A stretch of 64,000 nt of DNA. Origin: Methanolobus halotolerans (GTDB taxonomy: Archaea; Halobacteriota; Methanosarcinia; Methanosarcinales; Methanosarcinaceae). The notes beneath the pieces are model-generated. The model made no database searches. It worked only from the letters and a program-made list of their open reading frames with translations, and was not told the DNA's origin. This document shows positions 46,633-53,895 of this stretch, in pieces (position 1 is the first letter of the stretch; every line of letters begins with the position of its first letter). The stretch spans positions 62,001 to 126,000 of the forward strand of contig NZ_PGGK01000003.1 of the NCBI RefSeq assembly GCF_004745425.1, written 5' to 3'. A program made the translations under genes and the position numbers.

Positions 46633-47745
46633 ATGTTAAAAGCTTACAAATATAGAATGTATCCTACAAAAGAGCAGGAAGAGAAGTTCTTTCAGCATTT
46701 CGGATGTGTTAGGGTAATCTATAATTGGGCTTTAGAACAGAAAATTAAGACTTATGAACAGGATGGAAAGTCAATCTCAAGGTTTTCGTTAAATAAAATG
46801 ATTCCAGAACTGTATGAAGATAAAGAATGGTTGAAAGATGTTAATTCTCAATCATTGCGTGGAGCTACACTAAATCTGGATAATGCTTTTACAAGATTTT
46901 TTAGAGAGAAAAAAGGTTTTCCAAAATTCAAATCCAAAAAGAATCCTGTACAATCGTTTTCTGTTCCTCAATACTATAAGGTAGATTTTGATGCTAATAA
47001 AGTAAGACTTCCTAAAATTGGGTGGGTAAATACAAAACTACATCGTAGATATACAGGAATTGAAAAGACCGCTACCGTATCCAAAACGCCAACTGGAAAA
47101 TTCTATATCAGTATCCTTGTGGATGATGAACAGGAATTACCTGTCAAATCAATTTTTAACGAAAAAGTGACTGTTGGTATTGATGTGGGGATTAAAGATT
47201 TTGCTGTTCTATCCAATGGTGAGAAAATAAAGAATCCTAAACATCTTAAAAATTCAATAAAGCGTCTTGCAGTTCTTCAAAGAAGATTATCAAGGAAGCA
47301 AAAAGGTTCAAAGAACAAAGTAAAAGCCAGACTTGCAGTATCAGAACTTCATGAGAAAATAAGGAATCAGAGACATGATTTTCAACACAAAGTATCCTCT
47401 AAGCTCATAAGCGAGAATCAAGCGGTAGCATTGGAAACATTGAATGTTAGCGGTATGTTGAAAAATCATTGTCTTGCACAAAGTATAGCAGATGCATCAT
47501 GGAGTTCTTTCGTAACAAAACTCGAATATAAAGCCGAATGGTATGGAAAAACAATACTTCGCATAGGGCAATTTGAGCCATCTACCAAAATATGTAGTGT
47601 ATGTGGATTCCACAATGGAAAACTAACATTAGCAGTTAGGGAATGGAAATGTCCTGAATGTGAAACCAATCATGACAGAGATATTAATGCCGCTATTAAT
47701 ATCAAAAAGTTTGCTTTAGATAAGCAGAACTTAATAGGAATTTAG
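46633..47745 (+). CDS. tnpB: TnpB (IS605 OrfB) RNA-guided nuclease-type protein, lineage A
   Basis: A 370-residue TnpB. N-terminal 'LKAYKYRMYPTKEQEEKFF' is the helix-turn-helix-containing WED start; the RuvC triad is Asp in 'VGIDVGIKDFAVL', Glu in 'VALETLNVSGM' and Asp in 'HDRDINAAINI'; the zinc ribbon is 'CSVCGF' and 'CPECET'. All catalytic positions are present and the frame is intact, so the nuclease may be active. No TnpA (Y1 transposase) gene accompanies it. The ATG at 46633 is preferred over a GTG three codons upstream. TnpB proteins use a guide RNA made from the element's right end, here the region around 47746-47840. Confidence 0.93.
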   Translation: MLKAYKYRMYPTKEQEEKFFQHFGCVRVIYNWALEQKIKTYEQDGKSISRFSLNKMIPELYEDKEWLKDVNSQSLRGATLNLDNAFTRFFREKKGFPKFKSKKNPVQSFSVPQYYKVDFDANKVRLPKIGWVNTKLHRRYTGIEKTATVSKTPTGKFYISILVDDEQELPVKSIFNEKVTVGIDVGIKDFAVLSNGEKIKNPKHLKNSIKRLAVLQRRLSRKQKGSKNKVKARLAVSELHEKIRNQRHDFQHKVSSKLISENQAVALETLNVSGMLKNHCLAQSIADASWSSFVTKLEYKAEWYGKTILRIGQFEPSTKICSVCGFHNGKLTLAVREWKCPECETNHDRDINAAINIKKFALDKQNLIGI

Positions 47746-47814
47746 CACCGTAGGAACTACGGGAAGAGCTTGTGGACTTACTGGCAGTGGTCAGGAGAAT
47801 GAAGCAGGAAGCCT

Positions 47815-47840
47815 CCCATTTTAATGGGTGGTAGTTCACC
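47815..47840 (+). mobile_element. Right-end hairpin / probable omega-RNA 3' region, element A
   Basis: CCCATT (47815-47820) pairs with AATGGG (47823-47828), followed by TGGTAGTTCACC. This hairpin-plus-GTAGT tail recurs after the other tnpB genes. By analogy with characterised TnpB systems the right end encodes the scaffold of the guide RNA, with the guide reading into flanking DNA after about 47840. Confidence 0.6.
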
Positions 47841-47935
47841 CATACTATGGTATATTTGTGTCAGGCAGAGGTAATCTTAATTAGCTGGCAGGTAATTTAC
47901 TGGCTGCTTGAAAGTTGTATGAGGGTGGAAAACGG

Positions 47936-48610
47936 ATGGAAATTATCAGGATGGAGAGAGTCTCTGTTACTGTAAAGGATGAAACCGGGGACAAGCTGAT
48001 CTTCTCAGATCTCCATATATCCGTGGACAGGGGAGAAAAAGTGCTCATCAGGGGGAGATCCGGGATTGGCAAGACCACTGTCTTCAGGCTGATCCTGGGT
48101 TTTACCAGGCCTTCATCGGGGGGGATATATTTTGAGGGAAGGAGGGCTGATCCTGATCTGTTCTGGGAGGTCAGGAAAAGGACTGCACATATCTCACAGG
48201 ACAGTGATATCGGCGAAGGTCCTGTAATGGCGTTGTTCGGGGAGGTTTTTTCCTATAGTGCCAACCGTGGCAAGTTCAGCCGTGATGATCTTGGCGCTCT
48301 GCTTTTAGGGTTCTCATTGCAGGAGGATGTTCTTACCAAGAAGTTCGAGAACCTCTCCGGAGGAGAGAAGCAACGTATTGCCATAATCATTTCCCTGATG
48401 ACAAAAAAGGACATATTCCTGCTTGATGAGATCACATCCGATCTTGATGCGGCTTTAAAGGAAAAGGTCGTGGACTTTTTCCTGGCACGCCCTGAATGGA
48501 CGGTCCTTGTTATATCCCACGATCCGGAGTGGGAACGTGAAGGTGTAAGGATCATCGATTTTGCAGAGGTAGTCTCGAAAACAAAGGTGGGCAAGCATGC
48601 CGGCCAGTGA
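47936..48610 (+). CDS. ABC transporter ATPase (FetA/YbbL-like)
   Basis: A 224-residue ABC ATPase: Walker A 'GRSGIGKTTVFRLI', signature 'LSGGEKQRIAI', Walker B 'DIFLLDEITSDLD' and a switch histidine in 'VISHDPEW'. It overlaps the next gene, a FetB-type permease, by 14 bases, the typical arrangement of fetAB/ybbLM operons linked to iron homeostasis in E. coli; the substrate in archaea is not established. The ATG at 47936 follows GAGGGTGG. It starts shortly after a mobile element end. Confidence 0.88.
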   Translation: MEIIRMERVSVTVKDETGDKLIFSDLHISVDRGEKVLIRGRSGIGKTTVFRLILGFTRPSSGGIYFEGRRADPDLFWEVRKRTAHISQDSDIGEGPVMALFGEVFSYSANRGKFSRDDLGALLLGFSLQEDVLTKKFENLSGGEKQRIAIIISLMTKKDIFLLDEITSDLDAALKEKVVDFFLARPEWTVLVISHDPEWEREGVRIIDFAEVVSKTKVGKHAGQ

Positions 48611-49385
48611 TATATCCCTGCCGGGAATGCTGTTCTGTTTCATACTCCTGCTCATCCCGATCCTTGTGAGCTATTACTTTAAACTGCAATTGATCGGTTC
48701 AACCCTGCAAAGTGCCTTCCGGATGACAATCCAGCTGGCCCTTGTGGGTTTTTTCCTGACATTTGTCTTTGACCTGAACAATGTGATCCTGAACATCACC
48801 TGGGTAATGGTAATGGTGATAGTGGCATCACACACTGTTCTGAAGAATGCCGAACTCAAACTGCAGTCACTGATCGCTCCGCTGATCATCTCTTTCACAA
48901 TAACCAATGTTGGGATGCTGCTATACTTCAACACTCTCATAATAGACCTTGAAGATGTATTTGATGCCAGGTACTTCATACCCATAGGCGGCATGGTGCT
49001 CGGCAACTCCCTCCGGGCAAATATTGTCGGCATCAACGACTTCTGTGACCAGATACAGAGGAACGAGAACAGGTACCTTTCCAGACTTTCCCTCGGAGCT
49101 GAGAAACACGAAGCTCTTATGCCATATGTGAAAAAGAGCCTCAGGAACGCACTCAAGCCAACGCTTGCGAACATGGCGACCATAGGCATAGTATTCCTGC
49201 CCGGCATGATGACGGGCCAGATCCTCGGCGGATCCAGTCCCCTGGTTGCTATTGAATACCAGATAGCTATCATGGTGGCGATCTATGTGACCACCGTGAT
49301 GAATGTAGTGCTGGCCATACTGATACTGATGTACAGAGGTTTTGATGAGTATGGGATGTTCAGGAAGAGCATGCTGAAGATCTGA
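48597..49385 (+). CDS. ABC transporter permease, FetB/UPF0014 family
   Basis: A 262-residue integral membrane protein with about seven helices. 'LIPILVSYYFKLQLIGSTLQ' and 'FRMTIQLALVGFFL' begin it, and 'FIPIGGMVLGNSLRANIVGI' and 'LANMATIGIVFLPGMMTGQI' are the two conserved blocks of the family. It pairs with the overlapping ATPase gene. FetAB in bacteria exports or handles iron under oxidative stress; this function is carried over only by family resemblance. Confidence 0.9.
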   Translation: MPASDISLPGMLFCFILLLIPILVSYYFKLQLIGSTLQSAFRMTIQLALVGFFLTFVFDLNNVILNITWVMVMVIVASHTVLKNAELKLQSLIAPLIISFTITNVGMLLYFNTLIIDLEDVFDARYFIPIGGMVLGNSLRANIVGINDFCDQIQRNENRYLSRLSLGAEKHEALMPYVKKSLRNALKPTLANMATIGIVFLPGMMTGQILGGSSPLVAIEYQIAIMVAIYVTTVMNVVLAILILMYRGFDEYGMFRKSMLKI

Positions 49386-49413
49386 AGAACAGAACCTTCT
49401 TTTCCCTTCCGGC

Positions 49414-49512
49414 TCAGATGAAATAGATAAGGACTATAAGTATACCTGCGAGTACAAATCCCACAGCCAGAAGCAATATCATGTATAGAACAAGTTGCAG
49501 ATCTGCGTCCAT
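49414..49512 (-). CDS. Possible 32-residue single-helix membrane protein
   Basis: A short frame beginning MDADLQLVLYM encodes one very hydrophobic helix of about 25 residues and stops after YFI. It lies on the minus strand between the convergent end of the FetB gene and the SMR gene start region. There is no clear ribosome-binding site, and coding potential is suggested only by the clean charged start, membrane helix and stop. It could be chance. Confidence 0.35.
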   Translation of the reverse strand: MDADLQLVLYMILLLAVGFVLAGILIVLIYFI

Positions 49513-49565
49513 AGTATAAGATTACATTTTTTTCAGTTATGCATTTTATGCTCCCCCGGAGAGTA

Positions 49566-49889
49566 TCATTGGATATTACCGGTAAGGTTCAGGCCGACAA
49601 CTCCTATCATTATGAATATGAGAGACAGTACTTTCAAAGAAGTGATCGACTCATTGAACACTGCAATACCTATGATCGAAATAAGTGCTACCCCAAGCCC
49701 GGCCCAAATGGCATAGGCAACGCTTACATCCAGCCTTTTCAGGGCTATTGTGAATGCTATGAAACTAATGCCATAGAACACAAATATAAGTACGGATGGA
49801 ACTATCTTCGTAAAACCTTCGGAAAGTTTCATACACGTAGTTCCGCATATCTCAAAAAATATCGCCAGGGCAAGAAACATATAGCTCAT
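49566..49889 (-). CDS. Small multidrug resistance (SMR) transporter, EmrE/SugE-like
   Basis: A 107-residue protein with four membrane helices. The essential glutamate is in 'LALAIFFEICGTTCMKLSEG' (Glu 13), and 'LDVSVAYAIWAGLGVALISI' with 'GVVGLNLTG' are diagnostic of the SMR family. It works as an antiparallel homodimer exchanging protons for cations such as quaternary ammonium or guanidinium; the substrate cannot be told. No paired SMR gene is adjacent. Confidence 0.92.
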   Translation of the reverse strand: MSYMFLALAIFFEICGTTCMKLSEGFTKIVPSVLIFVFYGISFIAFTIALKRLDVSVAYAIWAGLGVALISIIGIAVFNESITSLKVLSLIFIMIGVVGLNLTGNIQ

Positions 49890-50006
49890 TAATATTCACC
49901 CGGGAATCGTAAATGCAATCCCGTATCTAAGATATCCTTTCCGGTTAAAAACTTAGGCATTCCGGGGTTCTCCGTATACAATTTTTTTAGAAGGCACGAT
50001 AATTGT

Positions 50007-50053
50007 TTATCACGTTTGAGTAAGAAGACCACCGTTTTCAAACGGTGGAGGAA
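50007..50053 (+). mobile_element. Left end of tnpB element B
   Basis: After the 37-base block shared with 46456-46492, CCACCGTTT (50029-50037) and AAACGGTGG (50040-50048) form a perfect 9-bp stem with a TC loop, then AGGAATGC. The third element's left end (minus strand) likewise ends its hairpin with AGGAATGC, so this is the element boundary region. Confidence 0.65.
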
Positions 50054-50106
50054 TGCTTCAATTCCTAACATAAAATATATATGGTATAGATGCATATGTT
50101 CTATGT

Positions 50107-51183
50107 ATGCTTCTAACTATGAAAGTGAAATTATATCCTGATCAATATCAGCATAGGTCCTTATTGGAAACTATGGAACGCTTCAATGAAGCATGTAACT
50201 ATATTTCTAACATTGCATGGACCAATCACACTTTCGGAAAAGTAGCAATCCACAAACTCGCATACTACGAAATAAGGGATAAATTCAACCTTTCTTCTCA
50301 AATGGTAGTTAGAGCAGTGGGTAAAGTAGCAGAATCCTACAAAATAGACAAAACTTGTCAACATGGATTCAAAAAACATGGTGCAGTAGTCTATGACCAG
50401 AGAATATTAACCTTCAAGTCAACCGATGAAATCTCAATCCTGACCCTTGGAGGTAGAGAACGTATTACTATAAAATACGGAGAATATCGTCAACTCAACA
50501 TGCAAAGAGTAAGAGGACAGGCAGACCTCATCTACCATAACAATATCTTCTATCTCATGGTAGTTGTGGACGTTCCTGATGCAGACCCAATAGACCCTCA
50601 AGGAATCATAGGAGTAGACATGGGAATAGTTAACATAGCTACAACCTCAGATGGTGAAGTATTCTCCGGGAAGAAATGCACGGAAGTAAGACAACGCTAC
50701 TCAAATCTCAAAGCAAAACTTCAAAGCGTAGGAACCCGCTCTGCTAAAAGGCATCTCAAGAAAATAAGTGGTAAAGAAAGACGTTTTAAAAAAGATATCA
50801 ATCACTGCATAGCTAAATCGATCGTTCAAACTGCAAAAGACACAAACAGGGCTATTGCCATTGAAAATCTTAAGGGCATTAGAACCAACAGCACGGTTAA
50901 CAAGACAGTAAGAACAGCTATGGGCAAATGGGCTTTCAATGAATTGGGAAATTTCCTCAAATACAAAGCTACTCTCGCAGGTATTCCAGTATTTGAAGTA
51001 GACCCAAAAAACACATCAAGAGAATGCTCAATGTGTGGACACATTGACAAAAAGAACAGAAAAAGTCAATCAGAGTTTCTCTGTGTCAATTGCGGGCATG
51101 CTGAAAACGCCGATATTAACGCTTCCAATAATATATCATCCAGGGGTATCTGTCAACTACCCCATCGTCCTCTGTCCTGTTAA
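50107..51183 (+). CDS. tnpB: TnpB (IS605 OrfB-like), lineage B
   Basis: A 358-residue TnpB of a different lineage from the one at 46.6 kb. The N terminus is 'MLLTMKVKLYPDQYQHRSLL'; RuvC residues lie in 'IIGVDMGIVNIAT' (Asp), 'IAIENLKGIR' (Glu) and 'NADINASNNI' (Asp); the zinc ribbon is 'CSMCGH' with 'CVNCGH'. All catalytic residues are present. 'NSTVNKTVRTAMGKWAFNEL' resembles the copy at 52-53 kb, to which it is most similar. No transposase gene. Right-end hairpin follows at 51207. Confidence 0.92.
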   Translation: MLLTMKVKLYPDQYQHRSLLETMERFNEACNYISNIAWTNHTFGKVAIHKLAYYEIRDKFNLSSQMVVRAVGKVAESYKIDKTCQHGFKKHGAVVYDQRILTFKSTDEISILTLGGRERITIKYGEYRQLNMQRVRGQADLIYHNNIFYLMVVVDVPDADPIDPQGIIGVDMGIVNIATTSDGEVFSGKKCTEVRQRYSNLKAKLQSVGTRSAKRHLKKISGKERRFKKDINHCIAKSIVQTAKDTNRAIAIENLKGIRTNSTVNKTVRTAMGKWAFNELGNFLKYKATLAGIPVFEVDPKNTSRECSMCGHIDKKNRKSQSEFLCVNCGHAENADINASNNISSRGICQLPHRPLSC

Positions 51184-51206
51184 ATGGAACATAGAAGGAC
51201 AAATCA

Positions 51207-51232
51207 CCCTATCCATAGGGTGGTAGTTGACG
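51207..51232 (+). mobile_element. Right-end hairpin of element B
   Basis: CCCTAT (51207-51212) pairs with ATAGGG (51215-51220), then TGGTAGTTGACG. Element B ends here, and the following bases are already the interrupted DUF1638 gene. Confidence 0.6.
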
Positions 51233-51505
51233 ACTCCGATGTGGGCAGCCAATTGGTGGGAGATGATGGTCTCGGCCGGGATGACACCCGATCCTGACAA
51301 TATAAAGCTCTCAAAGTTCGTTTTTGATCATGTGGGCTACAAGAATGTCGTCAGACTTGATACCGGCCTGTACTATGAGAAGGAGTTCGACTCGATGGTA
51401 GAAGAGTTCGCAAAGCTCTTTGACTTCCGGATAGTAGATATGGAAGCCAGCCCCGAACTCATAGACCGTTGTTACAGGAACCTGTGCGAGGATGTATCAG
51501 GCTGA
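51227..51505 (+). pseudogene. 3' fragment of a DUF1638 gene cut by element B
   Basis: About 90 codons from 'TTPMWAANWWEMMVSAGM' to the stop read as the C-terminal third of a DUF1638 protein ('FVFDHVGYKNVVRLDTGLYY', 'KLFDFRIVDMEASPELID'). The N-terminal two thirds are missing; the frame enters directly from the mobile element's right end, whose last bases supply the apparent TTG start. The missing 5' part is not seen next to the left end of the same element, so a deletion or rearrangement accompanied the insertion. DUF1638 proteins are common in methanogens and sometimes lie near corrinoid methyltransferase genes; no function is expected from this fragment. The family call is from remembered motifs. 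Confidence 0.65.
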
Positions 51506-51858
51506 CCGGCCAAAGGAAAAAATAAAAGGACTACACAGGACACAGAATCCGGCAGGCAGACACCGGCTGCCTGTATACAGAAGTCACCTATAAAGCAGTG
51601 GCATTTCTCTACCCCTACACCCCGTCAGTCGTAAGCGTTGACTTTGCCTTCATCCGTATGCCGGGTAATGCTACCTTATCTGTTTTTCAATACCCTGCAA
51701 ACACGATCAACATTCATAATATTCTGTACTGATCATGGTTTCCTGTTCCCGGTGGATGTCACAGAACATACCCTGGTTTTCAGGATTAAAAACCACTGAA
51801 CTTCTCACTACCATTACACTTATAAAAGTTAAAGAGAATATTACATCGGGGTTATCTT

Positions 51859-52005
51859 ATGGGAGAATATGAAGAGACTATAAAAGATATACGTGAGACC
51901 CTGGGTATTCTGCCTGCATTTATGAAGGACCTTCCCCGGGAAGAACTTGTGGAAGACTGGCATATCTGGAAGCACGAAGAACCTGAGATGAGCTTACACA
52001 AGTAA
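51859..52005 (+). pseudogene. 5' fragment of a carboxymuconolactone decarboxylase (AhpD-like) gene
   Basis: Forty-eight codons: 'MGEYEETIKDIRETLGILPA' continuing 'FMKDLPREELVEDWHIWK' match the N terminus of archaeal CMD/AhpD-family proteins (about 110-150 residues). The CxxC catalytic core that should follow is absent; the frame stops at 52005, where a long hairpin begins. The upstream gap 51506-51858 holds a 7-bp stem (CAGGCAG/CTGCCTG at 51553-51573) and otherwise nothing. Probably a remnant left by element C, which lies immediately downstream. Confidence 0.6.
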
Positions 52006-52040
52006 ACAATTGAGATTCAGGTCTCTGAATACAATTGTTT
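52004..52040. terminator. Long hairpin at the CMD fragment stop
   Basis: AAACAATTG (52004-52012) pairs with CAATTGTTT (52032-52040), and inside it ATTCAG pairs with CTGAAT around GTCT. It overlaps the stop codon and ends in TTT, so it could end transcription in either direction. Confidence 0.45.
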
Positions 52041-52112
52041 CCAAATATGATTATATGAATGAGACCTTTGACATTTTTTCCAGGTTAGCTGGCGCGTTAT
52101 ACTGCTTTTATG

Positions 52113-52140
52113 CCAACTACCCCTCCCTTACGGAAGGGGC
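52113..52140 (-). mobile_element. Right-end hairpin of element C
   Basis: Read on the minus strand, CCCCTTCCGTAAGGGAGGGG folds on itself and is followed by TAGTTGGC. It is the counterpart of the hairpin-TAGT tails after elements A, B and the 30-kb remnant, and starts about 12 bases after the tnpB stop codon. Confidence 0.6.
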
Positions 52141-52151
52141 TTGAATGTCAA

Positions 52152-53300
52152 TTAAGCATTCGTCTGGGTAGCTGACAAGTACCCCTGAGATTCCAAGATA
52201 TACCTGAAATCTCTTGTTTTATGTTCTATGTTCATTGCTCCGTTTAGGTCTGCATTGTTCTCATAACCACATTTTTTACATCTAAAATTAAGTCTATTAC
52301 GATTATTTTTAGATATGTGATTGCATCTGATACAGGTCTGTGAAGTAAAAGCAGGGTCTACATAGTGGGTGAGTATACCTACTCCCCTTGCCTTGTATTC
52401 GATAAATGTTTGGAGTTGTCGGTAAGCCCAACTACTGTGAGTGTGTCTATTCTTTTTGGAAACTTTACTTACAGTAGTATTTCGGATACCTGTCAAATCC
52501 TCTAAACCTATCACGGAGATATCATTTTCAAGTGCGAACTTTACTATCTCTTTTGAGATTTTGTGGTTTACATCTCGCATAAGACGTTTCTCTTTACCAG
52601 AAATATATTTTAGCATACGTTTTGCCGATAAAGTTCCCTTCGATTGTAAACGTGCTCGCATGGACTTGTAATGATTACGAAGATTTTTGATTTCACCACC
52701 TGCAAAGAACTTACATTTCTTATCAGTGGTCGATGTAACAGCCAAATAATTAATTCCAACATCTACTCCCATGAATGTAGAAGCATCTGTTATTTCTTTG
52801 TCTGGAATCTCTTTTTCAATGGATAAATGGAAATAGTATTCTCCGTCATTGTGTAATACAACTTTAGAAGCCTGATATTCCCATGAACCATCAAAATATT
52901 GTGCTGCATAATCATAATTCAGAATAGAATACGGTTTTCTGCCGTTAATTGTTGTTATTTTTACAGTGTCTCTATCGATAGTAAAATCTCGTTTGTAAGA
53001 AAATGTCATGGACGTAGGGCTAAATTCCACTCGTTGCCACTTAGCTTTGTTCTTTTTCAAAGTTTTGTAACATCCTGCAACCTGTCGGGGTATGTTACAA
53101 CTCATCTGAGATTTTAGTTCTAAATTCTCACGGAGATAAGGATAAACCAATTTTTGTAATTTCATAGCTCCCATTGGCTTACCATTATCGAAAAGAACCT
53201 TAGATGTATAATTCATTCCATCAGAATATTTCTGCATAGTTTCAACTAAATCGTTATCCGGATTTGCTATTTTCAAAATAACAGTTTTAGTTAGAAACAT
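52152..53300 (-). CDS. tnpB: TnpB (IS605 OrfB-like), lineage B
   Basis: A 382-residue TnpB on the minus strand, related to the copy at 50.1 kb. Start 'MFLTKTVILKIANPDNDLVE'; catalytic Asp in 'FMGVDVGINYLAVTS', Glu in 'VIGLEDLTGIRN', Asp in 'NADLNGAMNI'; zinc ribbon 'CIRCNH' and 'CKKCGY'. The frame is intact and complete. 'NRHTHSSWAYRQLQTFIEYK' is the helix before the third RuvC segment. It has its own left end at 53361 and right end at 52113; no transposase is encoded. A solo copy of its left-end sequence lies at 62747. Confidence 0.92.
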   Translation of the reverse strand: MFLTKTVILKIANPDNDLVETMQKYSDGMNYTSKVLFDNGKPMGAMKLQKLVYPYLRENLELKSQMSCNIPRQVAGCYKTLKKNKAKWQRVEFSPTSMTFSYKRDFTIDRDTVKITTINGRKPYSILNYDYAAQYFDGSWEYQASKVVLHNDGEYYFHLSIEKEIPDKEITDASTFMGVDVGINYLAVTSTTDKKCKFFAGGEIKNLRNHYKSMRARLQSKGTLSAKRMLKYISGKEKRLMRDVNHKISKEIVKFALENDISVIGLEDLTGIRNTTVSKVSKKNRHTHSSWAYRQLQTFIEYKARGVGILTHYVDPAFTSQTCIRCNHISKNNRNRLNFRCKKCGYENNADLNGAMNIEHKTRDFRYILESQGYLSATQTNA

Positions 53301-53360
53301 ACAATACCATATTCACACAGTTAGTATAAATAACTTTTATGTGAATATTAGACGCATTCC

Positions 53361-53384
53361 TCTCCCACCTTACGGAAGGAGACT
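53361..53384 (-). mobile_element. Left end of element C
   Basis: This 24-base block (plus strand starts TCTCCCACCTTACGG) is identical to 62747-62770. On the minus strand it folds around a CCTTCCGTAAGG core and is followed by AGGAATGC, as at the left end of element B. Confidence 0.6.
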
Positions 53385-53664
53385 CCTGCTTCAAAGGTTG
53401 AACCCTGACAGGTGTTTGAACAGACTATCGGTTATAAGGATCAACTGCAGATAATTACATCTCTGTTACCGGTTACGCGGCCATGTTGCAAAGACAGTGC
53501 AGTAATTACCTCACAGGCTAATCACACCGCTTTTTGTTGCACCTGTTTTGAATATACTAATTGTATATGGAACTATATACCCATCACCGGAATGTCTGTC
53601 CGGACGTATATTTCGGCAAGGTTTGGAAGTAAATATTTCAAAGAAGCGTCCGTAAGGAAAAGAA

Positions 53665-53728
53665 CTGAGGTGTGTGATTTAAAGAGTGGGGGTTTGGGGG
53701 TGGTTTAAAAAGAAGTCACACACCTCAG
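53665..53728. other. Strong hairpin with G-rich apical loop
   Basis: CTGAGGTGTGTGA (53665-53677) pairs perfectly with TCACACACCTCAG (53716-53728). Inside, TTTAAA (53678-53683) can pair with TTTAAA (53704-53709), presenting a 20-base loop that contains GGGGG-TTT-GGGGG-T-GG. It lies in the 590-base gap (53301-53895) between element C and the antiporter gene; the rest of the gap has no gene that I can support. Function unknown. Confidence 0.55.
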
Positions 53729-53895
53729 ATGTCTAACACCTTTAACACATAAAAGTGTAGTCATTTTAAAAAGTCATACATAGTCAATAAAGACTGAGTT
53801 GCCGGGTCTGTCAGGTGACATAATAATTACAGTTCTACTTCGGTTCTACTCCGCTTAAATGGAGTGATTTGCCATGAGGAAAGGTTTTTGTCAGG

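Noticed and set aside
53412..53708. 98-codon frame on the plus strand after element C
   Set aside because: Composition is irregular, it resembles no family that I know, and it runs into the 13-bp hairpin; treated as noncoding.
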